Positions 20,101 to 29,713 of a stretch of 37,875 bases of DNA are shown here, one piece after another. Under the pieces are notes generated by a model. That model was not told the origin of the DNA. It saw only the letters and a program-made list of their open reading frames with translations, and made no database searches. The stretch is from assembly GCA_003220675.1 (NCBI GenBank), contig QHTD01000056.1, positions 1-37,875 of the forward strand, in the 5' to 3' direction. The stretch's first letter is position 1, and every line of letters begins with the position of its first letter. The position numbers and the translations under genes were made by a program. Origin of the DNA: Candidatus Rokuibacteriota bacterium (GTDB taxonomy: Bacteria; Methylomirabilota; Methylomirabilia; Rokubacteriales; CSP1-6).

Positions 20101-21521
20101 GAGAGGATCAGCGGGAAAGCGACGCGCAGCGGGAAGTCCGTCTTGAAGAGGTCGAAGCCGATGAAGATCCCCTTCCGGTCGGGTTCCTCGAGGGCGTAGA
20201 TGAGGGGCCCGCCCACGGCCTCCACGAGCGGCCGGCCCGCAGCGAGCGGGCGGATCCGCAGCGCGTCCTCGATCGCGACCTTCGCTAACTCCACGTGGCG
20301 CATGATCGGGTGCGCGCGGTCCCAGTCCATGATGATCGGCCGCTCGATCCTGCCGAGGACTTCGAGCGGGACGTCCGGGGGTACGGCGTTCACGAACACG
20401 AAGCGCCCCGGGCCCGCGCGCAGCGGCGTGACGGAGTCCAGGATGACGACGTCCGCCTCGGCCATCCCGCCCTGGTACTGGTCTGGCGTGCGGATCTCGA
20501 GCGAGACCTGGGGGTCGGTCCTGAGGACCTTTTCGAGGAAGAGGTTGCCCGGGCTCACGAGCAGGACGTTGATCTTGCGCGGAGGCGGCAACACCGCGTA
20601 GGCGACGTCGTCCACCGCGAGGTCGTCATCGATCTGGAGGCGCGCCGTGATGATGCCGCCACCGCTGTGGCTGAACGGGAGCACGACGGAGCGCCGCACA
20701 CTCGGCTCAAGCGTCACATCTTTCTCGGCGATCTTCCGGCCGTCGAGCTCGAGGGCGAACGTGAAGGTCTGGGGCTCGGGCGAGTAGTTCACGAGCGCGA
20801 CGAACGCCTGATAGTCGGAGGAGCCGAAATAGCTCCTCCGGATCGCCAGGCTCGTGATGCCGACGTTCCAGCTTCGCCGCCCCACGCCGACCCAGTGGAT
20901 TCGCGGGTCCGCGAGCGCCTCGGCGTGCGACAGCGAGAACGCGCCGTCGGTGAAGACGTGGATCTCGGCGCGCGGGTCGGCGCCGACCAGCGCGCGCGCC
21001 GCCCGGACGGCCTCGACGAGCCGATTCGGAAGGTCCCGGGCCTGCGCCTGGCCGATGGCGGCCAGGGCGAGCTGGCGGTCACGTCCGAGCGCGGCGGCGA
21101 CCTTCGGCTGGACGCCCGTCTCGATGACCATCACCTCGGCGCCCTCGCTCAGGCGCCCCACGAGCTGGGTCGCCTCCGCCCTCGCGACGTCGAACCGCGA
21201 GGGACTGACGTCGCGCGCCTTCATGGACGCCGAGGTGTCGAGCACGACCACGACCTTGCGGGCGCCATCGCCCATCAGGGTGACGGCCGGCCGGGCCAGC
21301 GCGAGGGACAGCGCGACGAGGGCCAGGATCTGAAGGATCAGCAGCGGATCGCGCTGGAGCCGCTGGAAAAACGCGGACGCCTCGCGGTCGCGCAGCGACG
21401 GATCCCACAGGAACAGGCTCGGCACCCGCCGCTCGCGCCGGCGGACCTTGAGGAAGTAGAGCAGGACGAGCGGCAGGGTCAGCGTCACAAGGGCGAACGC
21501 GAGCGGCGAGAGGAAGCTCAT
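17145..21521 (-). CDS. Multi-VWA membrane protein (BatA-like N-terminus, three VWA domains, GATase1-like segment), 1458 aa
   Basis: BatA-like MSFLSPLAFALVTLTLPLVLLYFLKVRRRERRVPSLFLW; MIDAS-like DTSAS, DMSDS, DRSGS. Confidence 0.88.
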   Translation of the reverse strand: MSFLSPLAFALVTLTLPLVLLYFLKVRRRERRVPSLFLWDPSLRDREASAFFQRLQRDPLLILQILALVALSLALARPAVTLMGDGARKVVVVLDTSASMKARDVSPSRFDVARAEATQLVGRLSEGAEVMVIETGVQPKVAAALGRDRQLALAAIGQAQARDLPNRLVEAVRAARALVGADPRAEIHVFTDGAFSLSHAEALADPRIHWVGVGRRSWNVGITSLAIRRSYFGSSDYQAFVALVNYSPEPQTFTFALELDGRKIAEKDVTLEPSVRRSVVLPFSHSGGGIITARLQIDDDLAVDDVAYAVLPPPRKINVLLVSPGNLFLEKVLRTDPQVSLEIRTPDQYQGGMAEADVVILDSVTPLRAGPGRFVFVNAVPPDVPLEVLGRIERPIIMDWDRAHPIMRHVELAKVAIEDALRIRPLAAGRPLVEAVGGPLIYALEEPDRKGIFIGFDLFKTDFPLRVAFPLILSNSLRWLHPAGLDQSSLQLAAGQPILLPVAHGVTSVTVTTPRGRIVKAHVTRGVVSFTETDEVGVYTLSSARGETRVAVNLMDAEESNLQPRPLPVSAAPAAAAPAPVPIHRELWPLFVVIAALLLAAEGLLYWRRQSAGRLRPPASPGDRWALVLRGALVVTLFLTLARPALPRWVDRMNVVFLLDMSDSVSLAARERAYRFVAEAVKSMKPGDRQSLIVFGDAAVVDQQLTSRPTLDRPKSEVDGRGTNIFQAIQLALAVLPPGHANRIVMLTDGRQNAGNALAGAQAAKNAGSDIHYVAAPLTFTQEVVAEALVLPQEVKYGEPFQAKVVAWSYKDTQGRLSLFRNGEFLGSQVVRFSAGKNVFSYRQALDASGIHVYQASIEVEGDTIEENNRAVGTVVVRGRPQVLLADRDRSHAQSLAGALRSQNIEVTVVEPPQLPTDLAGLQKYDGIVLSNVSSLKLTRTQMTHIRDYVRDGGGGLLMVGGEESFGLGGYYRTPIEEALPVTMEVKQKVEIPSLAVVLSIDRSGSMAMATDEKVTKLDLAKEAAHLVVDLLDERNEVGVMSWDTEFVWDAPVRPARDRQAIHHAIATIKAGGGTDGYPALKDAYAVLFDRPALLKHVIFLSDGQMTRGDFQGLLRRMAKDKITVSTVAIGKDADVQLMVDIAKWGRGRFYYTEDSQTIPRIFTLETQLASKASLIEQPFKPQLTSPNHEAMQDIDWKNVPPLGGYVATTLKSTAELVLMSHQEDPVLATWRYGLGRAAAFTSDAKAKWAVLWLRWRDFNKFWAQLVRWTLRSGSRSDTVALVERHDDAGEIVVDAVDTKGEFINFLDSQVGVVAPNRERTVIDLEQVGPGRYRGRFPITQEGVYLVGMSQRRGDRVIGSQLAGLVVPYAQELRDLGVDEALLRELAELTGGSALESPRDAFLKARRQSRIAVEIWPWLVGLVAFLLIPDIALRRLGPGALARVVTLGRRGGDRREVQ

Positions 21522-22405
21522 ACGAGCAGGCGGCCTCGGATCTGGGAGAGCACGAACTCCTCCGCTGGGGTGTCGCCCGTCACACGATGGTAACCGATCT
21601 CCTGCGTGCGGCTGAACGTCTCGACACGGTCGAGGAACTGCCGGAGGCGCTCACGATAGGCGCGGAGCGCCTCACCGTCGGCGGAGAGCTCACGGATCTC
21701 GCCGGTCTCGGCGTCCACGAGCCGCAGGTCGCCGGTGAGCTCCGGGTCCATCTCCTCGGGAGCCAGCACGTGGATCAGGTGGACGTCGAACCGCCGCTCG
21801 AGGAGGGCGCGCACTCCCGTCTCGAACCCGCCGGGATCCATCAGGTCGGAGATGACGACCGCGAGTCCCGGCTCGCGCGCCCGCATCGCGTAGTTGCCGA
21901 GCCCGTCGTTGAGGCTCGTCCCGCCCGCCGGGTTGACGCGGCTCAAGAACTCGAACAGGTTCACCACCTGGTTGCGCCCGCGCGTGGGCGGCCAGCCCTC
22001 GGCGACACGCTCGCGCAGCACACCGACGCCGACGCGTTCCATGCTGACGAGTCCGATGAAGCCGAGCGCGGCCGCGAGGCGCGCCCCGTACTCGAGCTTC
22101 GTCGGCGTGCCGAAGTCCATGGACGCCGAGGCGTCCAGGAGGAGGTGGAGGCACAGGTCCTCCTCGTCCACGAAGAGCTTGACGTGGAGCCGGTCGAGGC
22201 GCCCGTAGATGTTCCAGTCGACGTACCGGAGGTCGTCGCCGACCCCGTAGGCGCGGTAGTCGCAGAACTCGACGCTGTGCCCGCGGCGCGGGCTTCGCCG
22301 CTCACCCCTCACGCGCCCGCGGAACGTGCGGCGCGAGAGCAGCGTCAGGCGCTCCAGCTGCGCCAGGAACTCCGACGCGAAGGGCGCGGGGCGCGTGGCG
22401 GGCAT
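21518..22405 (-). CDS. DUF58-family protein
   Basis: RRTFRGRVRGERRSPRRGHSVEFCDYRAYGVGDDLRYVDWNIYGRLDRLHVKLFVDEEDL; DUF58 signature. Confidence 0.92.
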   Translation of the reverse strand: MPATRPAPFASEFLAQLERLTLLSRRTFRGRVRGERRSPRRGHSVEFCDYRAYGVGDDLRYVDWNIYGRLDRLHVKLFVDEEDLCLHLLLDASASMDFGTPTKLEYGARLAAALGFIGLVSMERVGVGVLRERVAEGWPPTRGRNQVVNLFEFLSRVNPAGGTSLNDGLGNYAMRAREPGLAVVISDLMDPGGFETGVRALLERRFDVHLIHVLAPEEMDPELTGDLRLVDAETGEIRELSADGEALRAYRERLRQFLDRVETFSRTQEIGYHRVTGDTPAEEFVLSQIRGRLLV

Positions 22406-22409
22406 CGCT

Positions 22410-23861
22410 CTATCGCTCGTCGAGCGCCTGGAAGTAGTTTCTGATCTGGTCGTGATAGTCGCGCGGCACCTGCTCGCGCGTGATCGCGTCCTCCATCATC
22501 TTGCGGTACTGCCCGACCACCCCGAGGTACATGAGGCGCGACGGCATCGAGCCTGCGCGGCCGGTGAGGTTCGTGTCATAGCCATCCTTCCTGCCGCGGC
22601 GCGACTCACCCTCGACGCCGACATCGTAAGGGTTGCCGCGCACCCGCGCCGTCGGATCGCCCTTCGGCATGGTGCTCCTGCCCTTGCCGGGCAGGAGCCC
22701 CTCGCCCTCGCCGAAGTCCTGGTCCTCAGGCCCGACGCCCTCGCCGCCGCGGGCACGCTCACGCCCGCGCGCGCCGCGCTCGTTCTCGCGACCGCCGCGC
22801 AGGCTCTTCCCCGAGCGCCCCGCCTCCTCCATCGCGCGCATCTTGTCGAGCGCGCGCTGCATGGCCTCGAGGGCGCGGTCCGTCTGTCCCCCCTCGAGCG
22901 CGTCCATGCCCTCGCTCGCGTCCGAGCTCCAGTTACCGCCCTTGCGCCCGAGGCGCTCCATTTCGTCGAGCAGCTCGCGTAGCTTCTGGGGCGAGATATC
23001 GGGAGAGAGGCCGCTCATGAGCGACTTGGACTTGCGGAACACCATCTTGTACTGCGTGGTCGTGAAGTCCGACTGGAGGTCCGGCAACCGGTCCACCTGC
23101 TCCAGCAACCGGAGCCGCTCGTCGCCCTTCTTCAGAAAGCTGTTGAAGTCGGGCCGCTGGTTCGACAGCGCGGTGTCCTTGAAGATCGCCGAGAGGTCAC
23201 CCGCGGTCGACCCGCTGCCCGTACCGGTGCGCTGCGCAAAGTCGCGCTCCTCGAACGACGGCCGCTTGAGGGGGTCCCTCGGCAGCGGCCGCGACCGCTC
23301 CGCCGTCATTTCGGTGCTGGCCCGGTCCTCGTGCTGCTCCTGCTCTGCGGACGGCGTGAAGTCGAGGATCGTCCCGGTCGGGAGGTGGATCGCCGGGGCC
23401 AGCGCCAGGACCAAGCCCGCGAGGAGCGGCGCGGGCAGCCAGCGGCCCTCGAGCGGGATCACGCGCCGGACGATTTGCCGCGGCTCGAGGGCCAGGACAC
23501 GCGCCACGGTGTCGGCGACGAGCGCGTCCACGAGCGGTGTGCGGTCGGGGTGGTCGGCCCACTCGAGCGCGGTGGCGACGCGGTCGGCCAGGCCGAAGGC
23601 ACGGTCGGCCAGCCGCGCCGCGTCTCGGGGGGCCACGCGCCTGGCGAGCCCGTACGCGGCGCCGGCGAGCGCGCCCAGGAGCACGAGCGCGGGAGCGAGG
23701 ACGAGCGCGGCGAGGCCGAGGACGGCTTTGAAGGCGAGCACGGCCGCGGCGAGGAGAGCACCCCAGAATGCGCCGCGCAGGCCCCAGTGCTCGGCGCGGC
23801 GCACTCCGACCTGCCGCGCGACCCGCCGGACAAGGACTTCGATCGCCTGCGGATGAGCCAT
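22410..23861 (-). CDS. DUF4175-like membrane protein
   Basis: 483 aa, N-terminal TM segments, charged helical C-terminus; position between MoxR and DUF58 genes. Confidence 0.7.
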   Translation of the reverse strand: MAHPQAIEVLVRRVARQVGVRRAEHWGLRGAFWGALLAAAVLAFKAVLGLAALVLAPALVLLGALAGAAYGLARRVAPRDAARLADRAFGLADRVATALEWADHPDRTPLVDALVADTVARVLALEPRQIVRRVIPLEGRWLPAPLLAGLVLALAPAIHLPTGTILDFTPSAEQEQHEDRASTEMTAERSRPLPRDPLKRPSFEERDFAQRTGTGSGSTAGDLSAIFKDTALSNQRPDFNSFLKKGDERLRLLEQVDRLPDLQSDFTTTQYKMVFRKSKSLMSGLSPDISPQKLRELLDEMERLGRKGGNWSSDASEGMDALEGGQTDRALEAMQRALDKMRAMEEAGRSGKSLRGGRENERGARGRERARGGEGVGPEDQDFGEGEGLLPGKGRSTMPKGDPTARVRGNPYDVGVEGESRRGRKDGYDTNLTGRAGSMPSRLMYLGVVGQYRKMMEDAITREQVPRDYHDQIRNYFQALDER

Positions 23862-23877
23862 GGGTCCCCTCCCGCGC

Positions 23878-24891
<1,014 letters not shown>

Positions 24892-25287
24892 CGAGCTCTC
24901 CTCTCTCGGACGATCATTCGGGTAGCCCTCCCAATGCGCATCCGGAAATCCCCTGAGACGACCGTCAAGCCGGCGCGGCCGGCGCCGCTCGCACCTCCAC
25001 CTCCCCTCATCGTAACCCCAAGGCCCGTGCAATGCGCACGCCATTTCCTTCTAAGGGCGCTCGCCGAGCAAGTGACCGTCGCGTTTGACTTAGCGCCCGG
25101 GCCGTAACCGGTGCCTGGGGAGCCTTGCCCGCCACGGAAGCGGGGTCGACACGCTCTGCCTACTCACACGGCAGGCGCCTCTTTCGTAAGTGCGACGCGA
25201 AGATCGACGGCCAGCGCCCCGCAGCACCGCTCCCGGACCATGATCGGGTCGCCTCGAGCGGGGTCAGGAAGGCCGCGAGCCGGGAGC

Positions 25288-26355
25288 TCACGCGGAGACC
25301 GGGACCAACTGCCGGTAGACGTCGAGATAGCCGTCGATCTCCCTCGTCGCCGGGTACCGGCGCTCGACCAGGTCGCGGCCCGCGGCGCCCAGGCGGGCGC
25401 GGAGCGCCGGATCGGACGCGAGGAGCTCCGCGCGACGCTCGAACTCGGCCTCGTCCCGGAACAGGAAGCCGGTGACACCGTCCTCGATCAGCGATCGGTT
25501 GCCCTCGATGTCGGAGGCCAGCACCGCGCGGCCGAGCGCCAGCGCCTCGAGCACGGAGTTGGCCATCCCGCCCTCGGAGATCGAGCAGTTCAGCACGACA
25601 TCTCCCAGCGCGAGGAGCGAGCCCATCTGGGCGTGGGGCACAGGACCGATCCAGCGGGCCCACGGCCGACCCTCGAGGGCGCGGTGGAGCGCGTCGCGCT
25701 CGTCGGCGTCGAGCACGGGCCCGACGTAGAGGAGGCGCACGCTCGGACGGCGGGCGACGACGCGTTCGAGCGGCTGGAGGGGAAAGCGCGGGCGCTTCAC
25801 CATTCGAATGCCGGCGGGAAAGGCAAGCAGGACGCGCTCCTGCGGGAGGTCCCAGTGGGCGCCGAGGTCGAAGGGCTCCAGCGTGTCGAGCAAGGCCGCC
25901 GACTGCGGGACGACGATGAGCCGCCCGCGGAGGTCGGGCAGCGCGCCGGCGATCCGCTCGGCGATCGAGGCGTGGAAGACGGTCAGCCGCGAGGCGCCCT
26001 CGAGCACGCGGCGCACGACGGATGCGCGCTCGGGATCGAAGAGGTCATGGTTGGCATCCGTGCCCGTCAGCGTCACGACCAGCGGGATCTCGGCCCGGCG
26101 CGCCAGGCGCAGCGCGAGGGGCCCGACACGGTAGGCGTGGAAGGCATGGATCACCGCGGGCCGGAACGCGTCCACCTCGGCCTCGACGGCCGCCTCGGGC
26201 CGGAGCGAGAGGTCCCAGACGTCGAGCTCGACGCCGCGCGCGCGAAGGCCCCGAGCCACCCGCGCGACGGTCACGGCGTTGCCGCGCACCGAGGGGAACG
26301 CGAACGGCGAGAGCAGCGCCACGCGCGGCGACATCGGCCCCGAGCATACGGGCAT
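25288..26355 (-). CDS. Glycosyltransferase family 4-like
   Basis: VALLSPFAFPSVRGNAVTVARVARGLRARG; C-terminal EGGMANSVLEALALGRAVLASDIEGNRSLIEDGVTGFLF. Confidence 0.88.
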   Translation of the reverse strand: MPVCSGPMSPRVALLSPFAFPSVRGNAVTVARVARGLRARGVELDVWDLSLRPEAAVEAEVDAFRPAVIHAFHAYRVGPLALRLARRAEIPLVVTLTGTDANHDLFDPERASVVRRVLEGASRLTVFHASIAERIAGALPDLRGRLIVVPQSAALLDTLEPFDLGAHWDLPQERVLLAFPAGIRMVKRPRFPLQPLERVVARRPSVRLLYVGPVLDADERDALHRALEGRPWARWIGPVPHAQMGSLLALGDVVLNCSISEGGMANSVLEALALGRAVLASDIEGNRSLIEDGVTGFLFRDEAEFERRAELLASDPALRARLGAAGRDLVERRYPATREIDGYLDVYRQLVPVSA

Positions 26356-26429
26356 CGGCGCCTCCCGTCCAGACGCCGCGCGACAAAATTGCCAGGTCCG
26401 GAATCCCTGCCCACGGGCCGATCCTCACA

Positions 26430-26435
26430 TATAAT
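26430..26435 (+). promoter_or_regulatory. Consensus -10 (TATAAT) inside palindrome cacatataatgtg
   Basis: TATAAT 14 bp upstream of the ATG at 26450; no convincing -35. Confidence 0.45.
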
Positions 26436-26449
26436 GTGGTTGGACGCTG

Positions 26450-26728
26450 ATGTCTGAGTGCGGATCGTCGGGGCCCTCATCGCTCGAGTGCCGGCAGATC
26501 GCCGAGCTCCTGGGCGATTACCTCGAGGGGACCCTCCCCGGCCAGACGCGTGAGCTCCTCGAGTGGCACATTGAGGGCTGCGCCCCCTGCGTCGCGTTCG
26601 TCAACACCTACCGCGGCACGATCAACGCCGCCCGAAAGCTCCGCGACGTCGAGATTCCCCCCGAGCTGAAGAACCGGCTGCTCGCCGTCCTCCGGAGCCA
26701 GCGCGCCTCACACGAGCCGCGCGCGTAG
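26450..26728 (+). CDS. Anti-sigma factor-like zinc-finger (zf-HC2/ZAS) protein
   Basis: LECRQIAELLGDYLEGTLPGQTRELLEWHIEGCAPC (HxxxCxxC). Confidence 0.75.
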   Translation: MSECGSSGPSSLECRQIAELLGDYLEGTLPGQTRELLEWHIEGCAPCVAFVNTYRGTINAARKLRDVEIPPELKNRLLAVLRSQRASHEPRA

Positions 26729-26788
26729 ATACGCGCTGACCGCGTCCACCAGCGTCACGATCGCGTAGATCGTGACGATCAGCGTCAT
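26708..26788 (-). pseudogene. 26-aa hydrophobic ORF, possible C-terminal remnant of a PhnE-like ABC permease
   Basis: MTLIVTIYAIVTLVDAVSAYLRARLV*; frame open further upstream (DQPLQEHQL); resembles the last TM helix and tail of PhnE-type permeases. Confidence 0.35.
26753..26777. repeat. Perfect 10-bp inverted repeat (5-nt loop)
   Basis: cgtcacgatc-gcgta-gatcgtgacg. Confidence 0.7.
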
Positions 26789-26861
26789 GAGCTGATGCTC
26801 CTGAAGGGGCTGATCGCGACGTGGATACGCTGGCCGAGCCCCCACGCCGGAACGAGGTGAG

Positions 26862-27398
26862 CTAGCGCAGGAGCTCGGTGATCGTCTTCACCGCTTCGTC
26901 GCTCGCCCAGTCGAACTCTCCGAGCACGCTGTAGCGAGGGCGACCGTCGGCATCGACGACGAAGCTCACCGGCAACACGCGGACGCGCCAAGCCTTCACC
27001 GCATCCTGGTTGGGATCCAGCACGACCGGGAAGTCGACGGACAGACTCTTGACGTATTCGCGGACCCTGGTGGGCGATTCACCAAAGTTCACGGCGACGA
27101 TCTCGAAAGGCCGTCCCGCCAATCTCTGCCGCAGTTGCTTCATCGCCAGCATCTGCTCGCGACAGAACTCGCACCATGTCGCCCAGAAGCTGACGAGCAC
27201 GACCCTGCCGCGGTATTCGGCGACCGGTGTGGGGCGACCGGCGAGATCGTTCAGGACGACGGACGGCGGCGGCGCATCGGTCCAGGGAAGAAAGCGCGTC
27301 GGCTCGGTGTGGGCGGCGCGCGGGAGCGCGAACGTCGCACACACCGCGACCAGCGCAACGAAGGCGGTCCAGCGCCGGTGCTCCGTGGTCAGTGTCAT
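26862..27398 (-). CDS. TlpA/ResA-like thioredoxin-fold protein
   Basis: Signal peptide; VSFWATWCEFCREQ (CxxC). Confidence 0.9.
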   Translation of the reverse strand: MTLTTEHRRWTAFVALVAVCATFALPRAAHTEPTRFLPWTDAPPPSVVLNDLAGRPTPVAEYRGRVVLVSFWATWCEFCREQMLAMKQLRQRLAGRPFEIVAVNFGESPTRVREYVKSLSVDFPVVLDPNQDAVKAWRVRVLPVSFVVDADGRPRYSVLGEFDWASDEAVKTITELLR

Positions 27399-28510
27399 CC
27401 CGTGATCTCGCGCGCCGTGATCGTGTACTTGAAGCTGTCCGGATCGAGGCTATCGCGGCGACCTTCCGCCGTCTCTGCCTGCGGGTACATCAGGAAGCCG
27501 AGCTTGCCACCCTTGGTCGCGTTCGGAAGCGCGACATCGTGGGCGGTGTTGAAGGCGAGCCAGTTGCCTTCCCATCCTCCGAAGAGCTTCGGACGCACCG
27601 CCTGCACGAGCGGATGATCGAGCTTGAGCCACTCGCTCGTCTCCTCGCGCGCGACCTTGCCGACGTCGGCGGGATCCATCGCCACCCAGCCGTAGTCCCT
27701 CAGGAAGACCTCGGCCCGGCAGTGCTGCGCCTTGCTGACGTTGGCGCTTCCGGCGCCGAGCGCCTTGTAGCCGAAGGCGGAGGGCGCCACCCGGATGCCG
27801 TAGATATCGCGCGCCGGTATACCGACTGCTCGCACGAGACCGACGAAGAGCGCGTTGATGTCGCCGCACTTGCCTCCGAAGTTCCGGGTCTCGAGCATGG
27901 TCTTGATGTCACCCACGCCACAGCCCCGCACGTTCGGCTCGCGGTACGTGTTGGCGAGGATCCAGTCGTAGATCGCCGTCACTTTCTCTACATCCGTCGT
28001 CTTGCCCTGGGTGATCTCGTCGGCCGTCACCTTCACGATGCCGTCGGTCGGTATCAGGTCGGTCGGTTGCGTCCACATCCGTAGCTCCGCCGGATCGGCG
28101 GTGGCGGCGACCTTCTTCGACCAGTCGATCGCGCGGTTCTGCGTGCGGAAGCGGCTCGTCAGCTCCACGACGGGCGCCGCTTCGCCCTCGGCGAATTCAG
28201 CGTACAGCGTGCTCGCCCCGTACTTCCCGTCCGTCATGGGTCGCATGATCTTGGCGTTGCCCGACCACCGATCACCGAGCGTGCGCTGGTACTCCGAGTT
28301 CACGACCGGGATCGGGAGCCACACGCGCGTGACTCCGGTCGGCTGCAGCACCTCCGCCCGCGTCGTGATCTCGAACGTGCGCCACGTGCCCGGCCGCGGG
28401 TCGAACACCTTCTCATCGGCACGTACGATCGCGACCAGACGCGGCAACGTCGCCGCCACGGCCAATGCAGACACTGCCGTCGAGGTCTTCAGGAACGCGC
28501 GTCGATGCAT
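27395..28510 (-). CDS. Transglutaminase-like domain protein, exported
   Basis: N-terminal signal; GKCGDINALFVGLVRAVGIPARDIYG (Cys), HCRAEVFLRDYGWVAMDPADV (His/Asp). Confidence 0.88.
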   Translation of the reverse strand: MHRRAFLKTSTAVSALAVAATLPRLVAIVRADEKVFDPRPGTWRTFEITTRAEVLQPTGVTRVWLPIPVVNSEYQRTLGDRWSGNAKIMRPMTDGKYGASTLYAEFAEGEAAPVVELTSRFRTQNRAIDWSKKVAATADPAELRMWTQPTDLIPTDGIVKVTADEITQGKTTDVEKVTAIYDWILANTYREPNVRGCGVGDIKTMLETRNFGGKCGDINALFVGLVRAVGIPARDIYGIRVAPSAFGYKALGAGSANVSKAQHCRAEVFLRDYGWVAMDPADVGKVAREETSEWLKLDHPLVQAVRPKLFGGWEGNWLAFNTAHDVALPNATKGGKLGFLMYPQAETAEGRRDSLDPDSFKYTITAREITG

Positions 28511-28641
28511 CGGTAGTTCTCCCTCCGGTGAGTTTGAGCCCGTTGGCCTTGGGACGCGCGCTCAGCTTATCGGGATTCTTCGACTAATCAAATCGGAGTC
28601 GCCGATCGTTCGGCAGTTGACCTATCGGCGTGGGGGCGAGG

Positions 28642-29706
28642 CTAGGGGGTGACGCGGATGACCGGCTCGGAAATCACCTCACCGAGCTCCCAGCCCTCCT
28701 CGCCGCGGCGGCGGAACGCGTCGATCACGCCTCGTGCGCGATCGGGCGCGACCGAGAAGAGGAGGCCGCCAGATGTCTCCGATTCCGCGAGGAGGGAGAC
28801 GAGGTATCCGGGGATCGAGGGATCGATGCGGAGGCCCTGGCCGAAGACCGCGTCGATGTGGCGGCGGTTGCGCTTCATTCCCCCACTCCAGTGCCCAGCT
28901 TCGGCGAGCTCGCGTGTTCCCGGAAGCAGGGGCAGGCGCGACGCGCTGATCGTGACGCCGGCGCCCGACGCTTTCACCATCTCGCCGGCGTGACCGAGAA
29001 GCCCGAAGCCCGTGATGTCGGTCGCGCCCCGGGCGCCGGCCTCGCGCGCCACCTCGGCCGCGACACGGTTGAGCCTGAGCATGCTCTTGATGGCGCCGTC
29101 GAGCACCTCGGCCCTCGCGGCGTTGTCCTTCGCGGCGGTCGTGATCACGCCCGTCCCCAGGGGCTTCGACAGGAAGAGCCGGTCGCCGGGGCGGAGGCCG
29201 CCCTTGATGAGGATGCGGTCGGGGTGGACACGCCCGGTGACGCAGAGGCCGTACTTCGGCTCGTTGTCGACGACGGTATGGCCGCCCGCGATCACGCCGC
29301 CCGCCTCCACGACCTTGTCGCTCCCTCCCCGGAACACCTCCGCGATGATCGCCTTCGACATCTCGCGCGGAAAGCCGGCAACCGCGAGCGCGAAGAGCAC
29401 CTCGCCGCCCATCGCGAAGACGTCGGACATGGAATTCGCGGCCGAGATCGCGCCCCAGGTCCACGGGTCGTCCACGACCGGTGGGAAGAAGTCCACTGTC
29501 TCCACGATCGCGAAGTCGGAGGTGATGCGGTAGACCGCGGCGTCGTCGGCCGCCGCCAGGCCCACGAGCAGGTCAGGGTGGGCGCGACCCGCGGGCTTGA
29601 GCGCCTCGAGCACCTCCTGGAGATCCCCAGGAGCCATCTTGGACGCTCAGCCGGCACAGGCGGCGTACGAGGTGAGCCGGACCTCCGTGTGCGTGTGCTC
29701 GGCCAT
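28642..29706 (-). CDS. selD: Selenide, water dikinase SelD, selenocysteine-containing (UGA at 29647-29649)
   Basis: MAEHTHTEVRLTSYAACAGUASKMAPGDLQEVLEALK... continuous with the 331-aa SelD ORF; SECIS-like hairpin after UGA. Confidence 0.92.
29614..29633 (-). promoter_or_regulatory. Candidate bacterial SECIS element in selD
   Basis: Minus strand CTCCTGG-GGATCT-CCAGGAG, perfect 7-bp stem, loop starts 21 nt after the UGA. Confidence 0.75.
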
Positions 29707-29713
29707 CGCTGAC

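Noticed and set aside
24892-25287. 396-bp gap containing small ORFs (for example MVRERCCGALAVDLRVALTKEAPAV)
   Set aside because: No recognisable protein, weak start context; probably promoter/intergenic sequence for the moxR operon.
26862-27398. Additional selenoprotein candidates among the TlpA, DsrE-like and IscA proteins
   Set aside because: Their active-site positions are encoded by Cys codons; no in-frame UGA with a downstream SECIS-like hairpin was found.
28600-28620. Hairpin gccga-tcgt-tcggc upstream of the transglutaminase gene as a selD terminator
   Set aside because: Short 5-bp stem, no T-tract; insufficient support.
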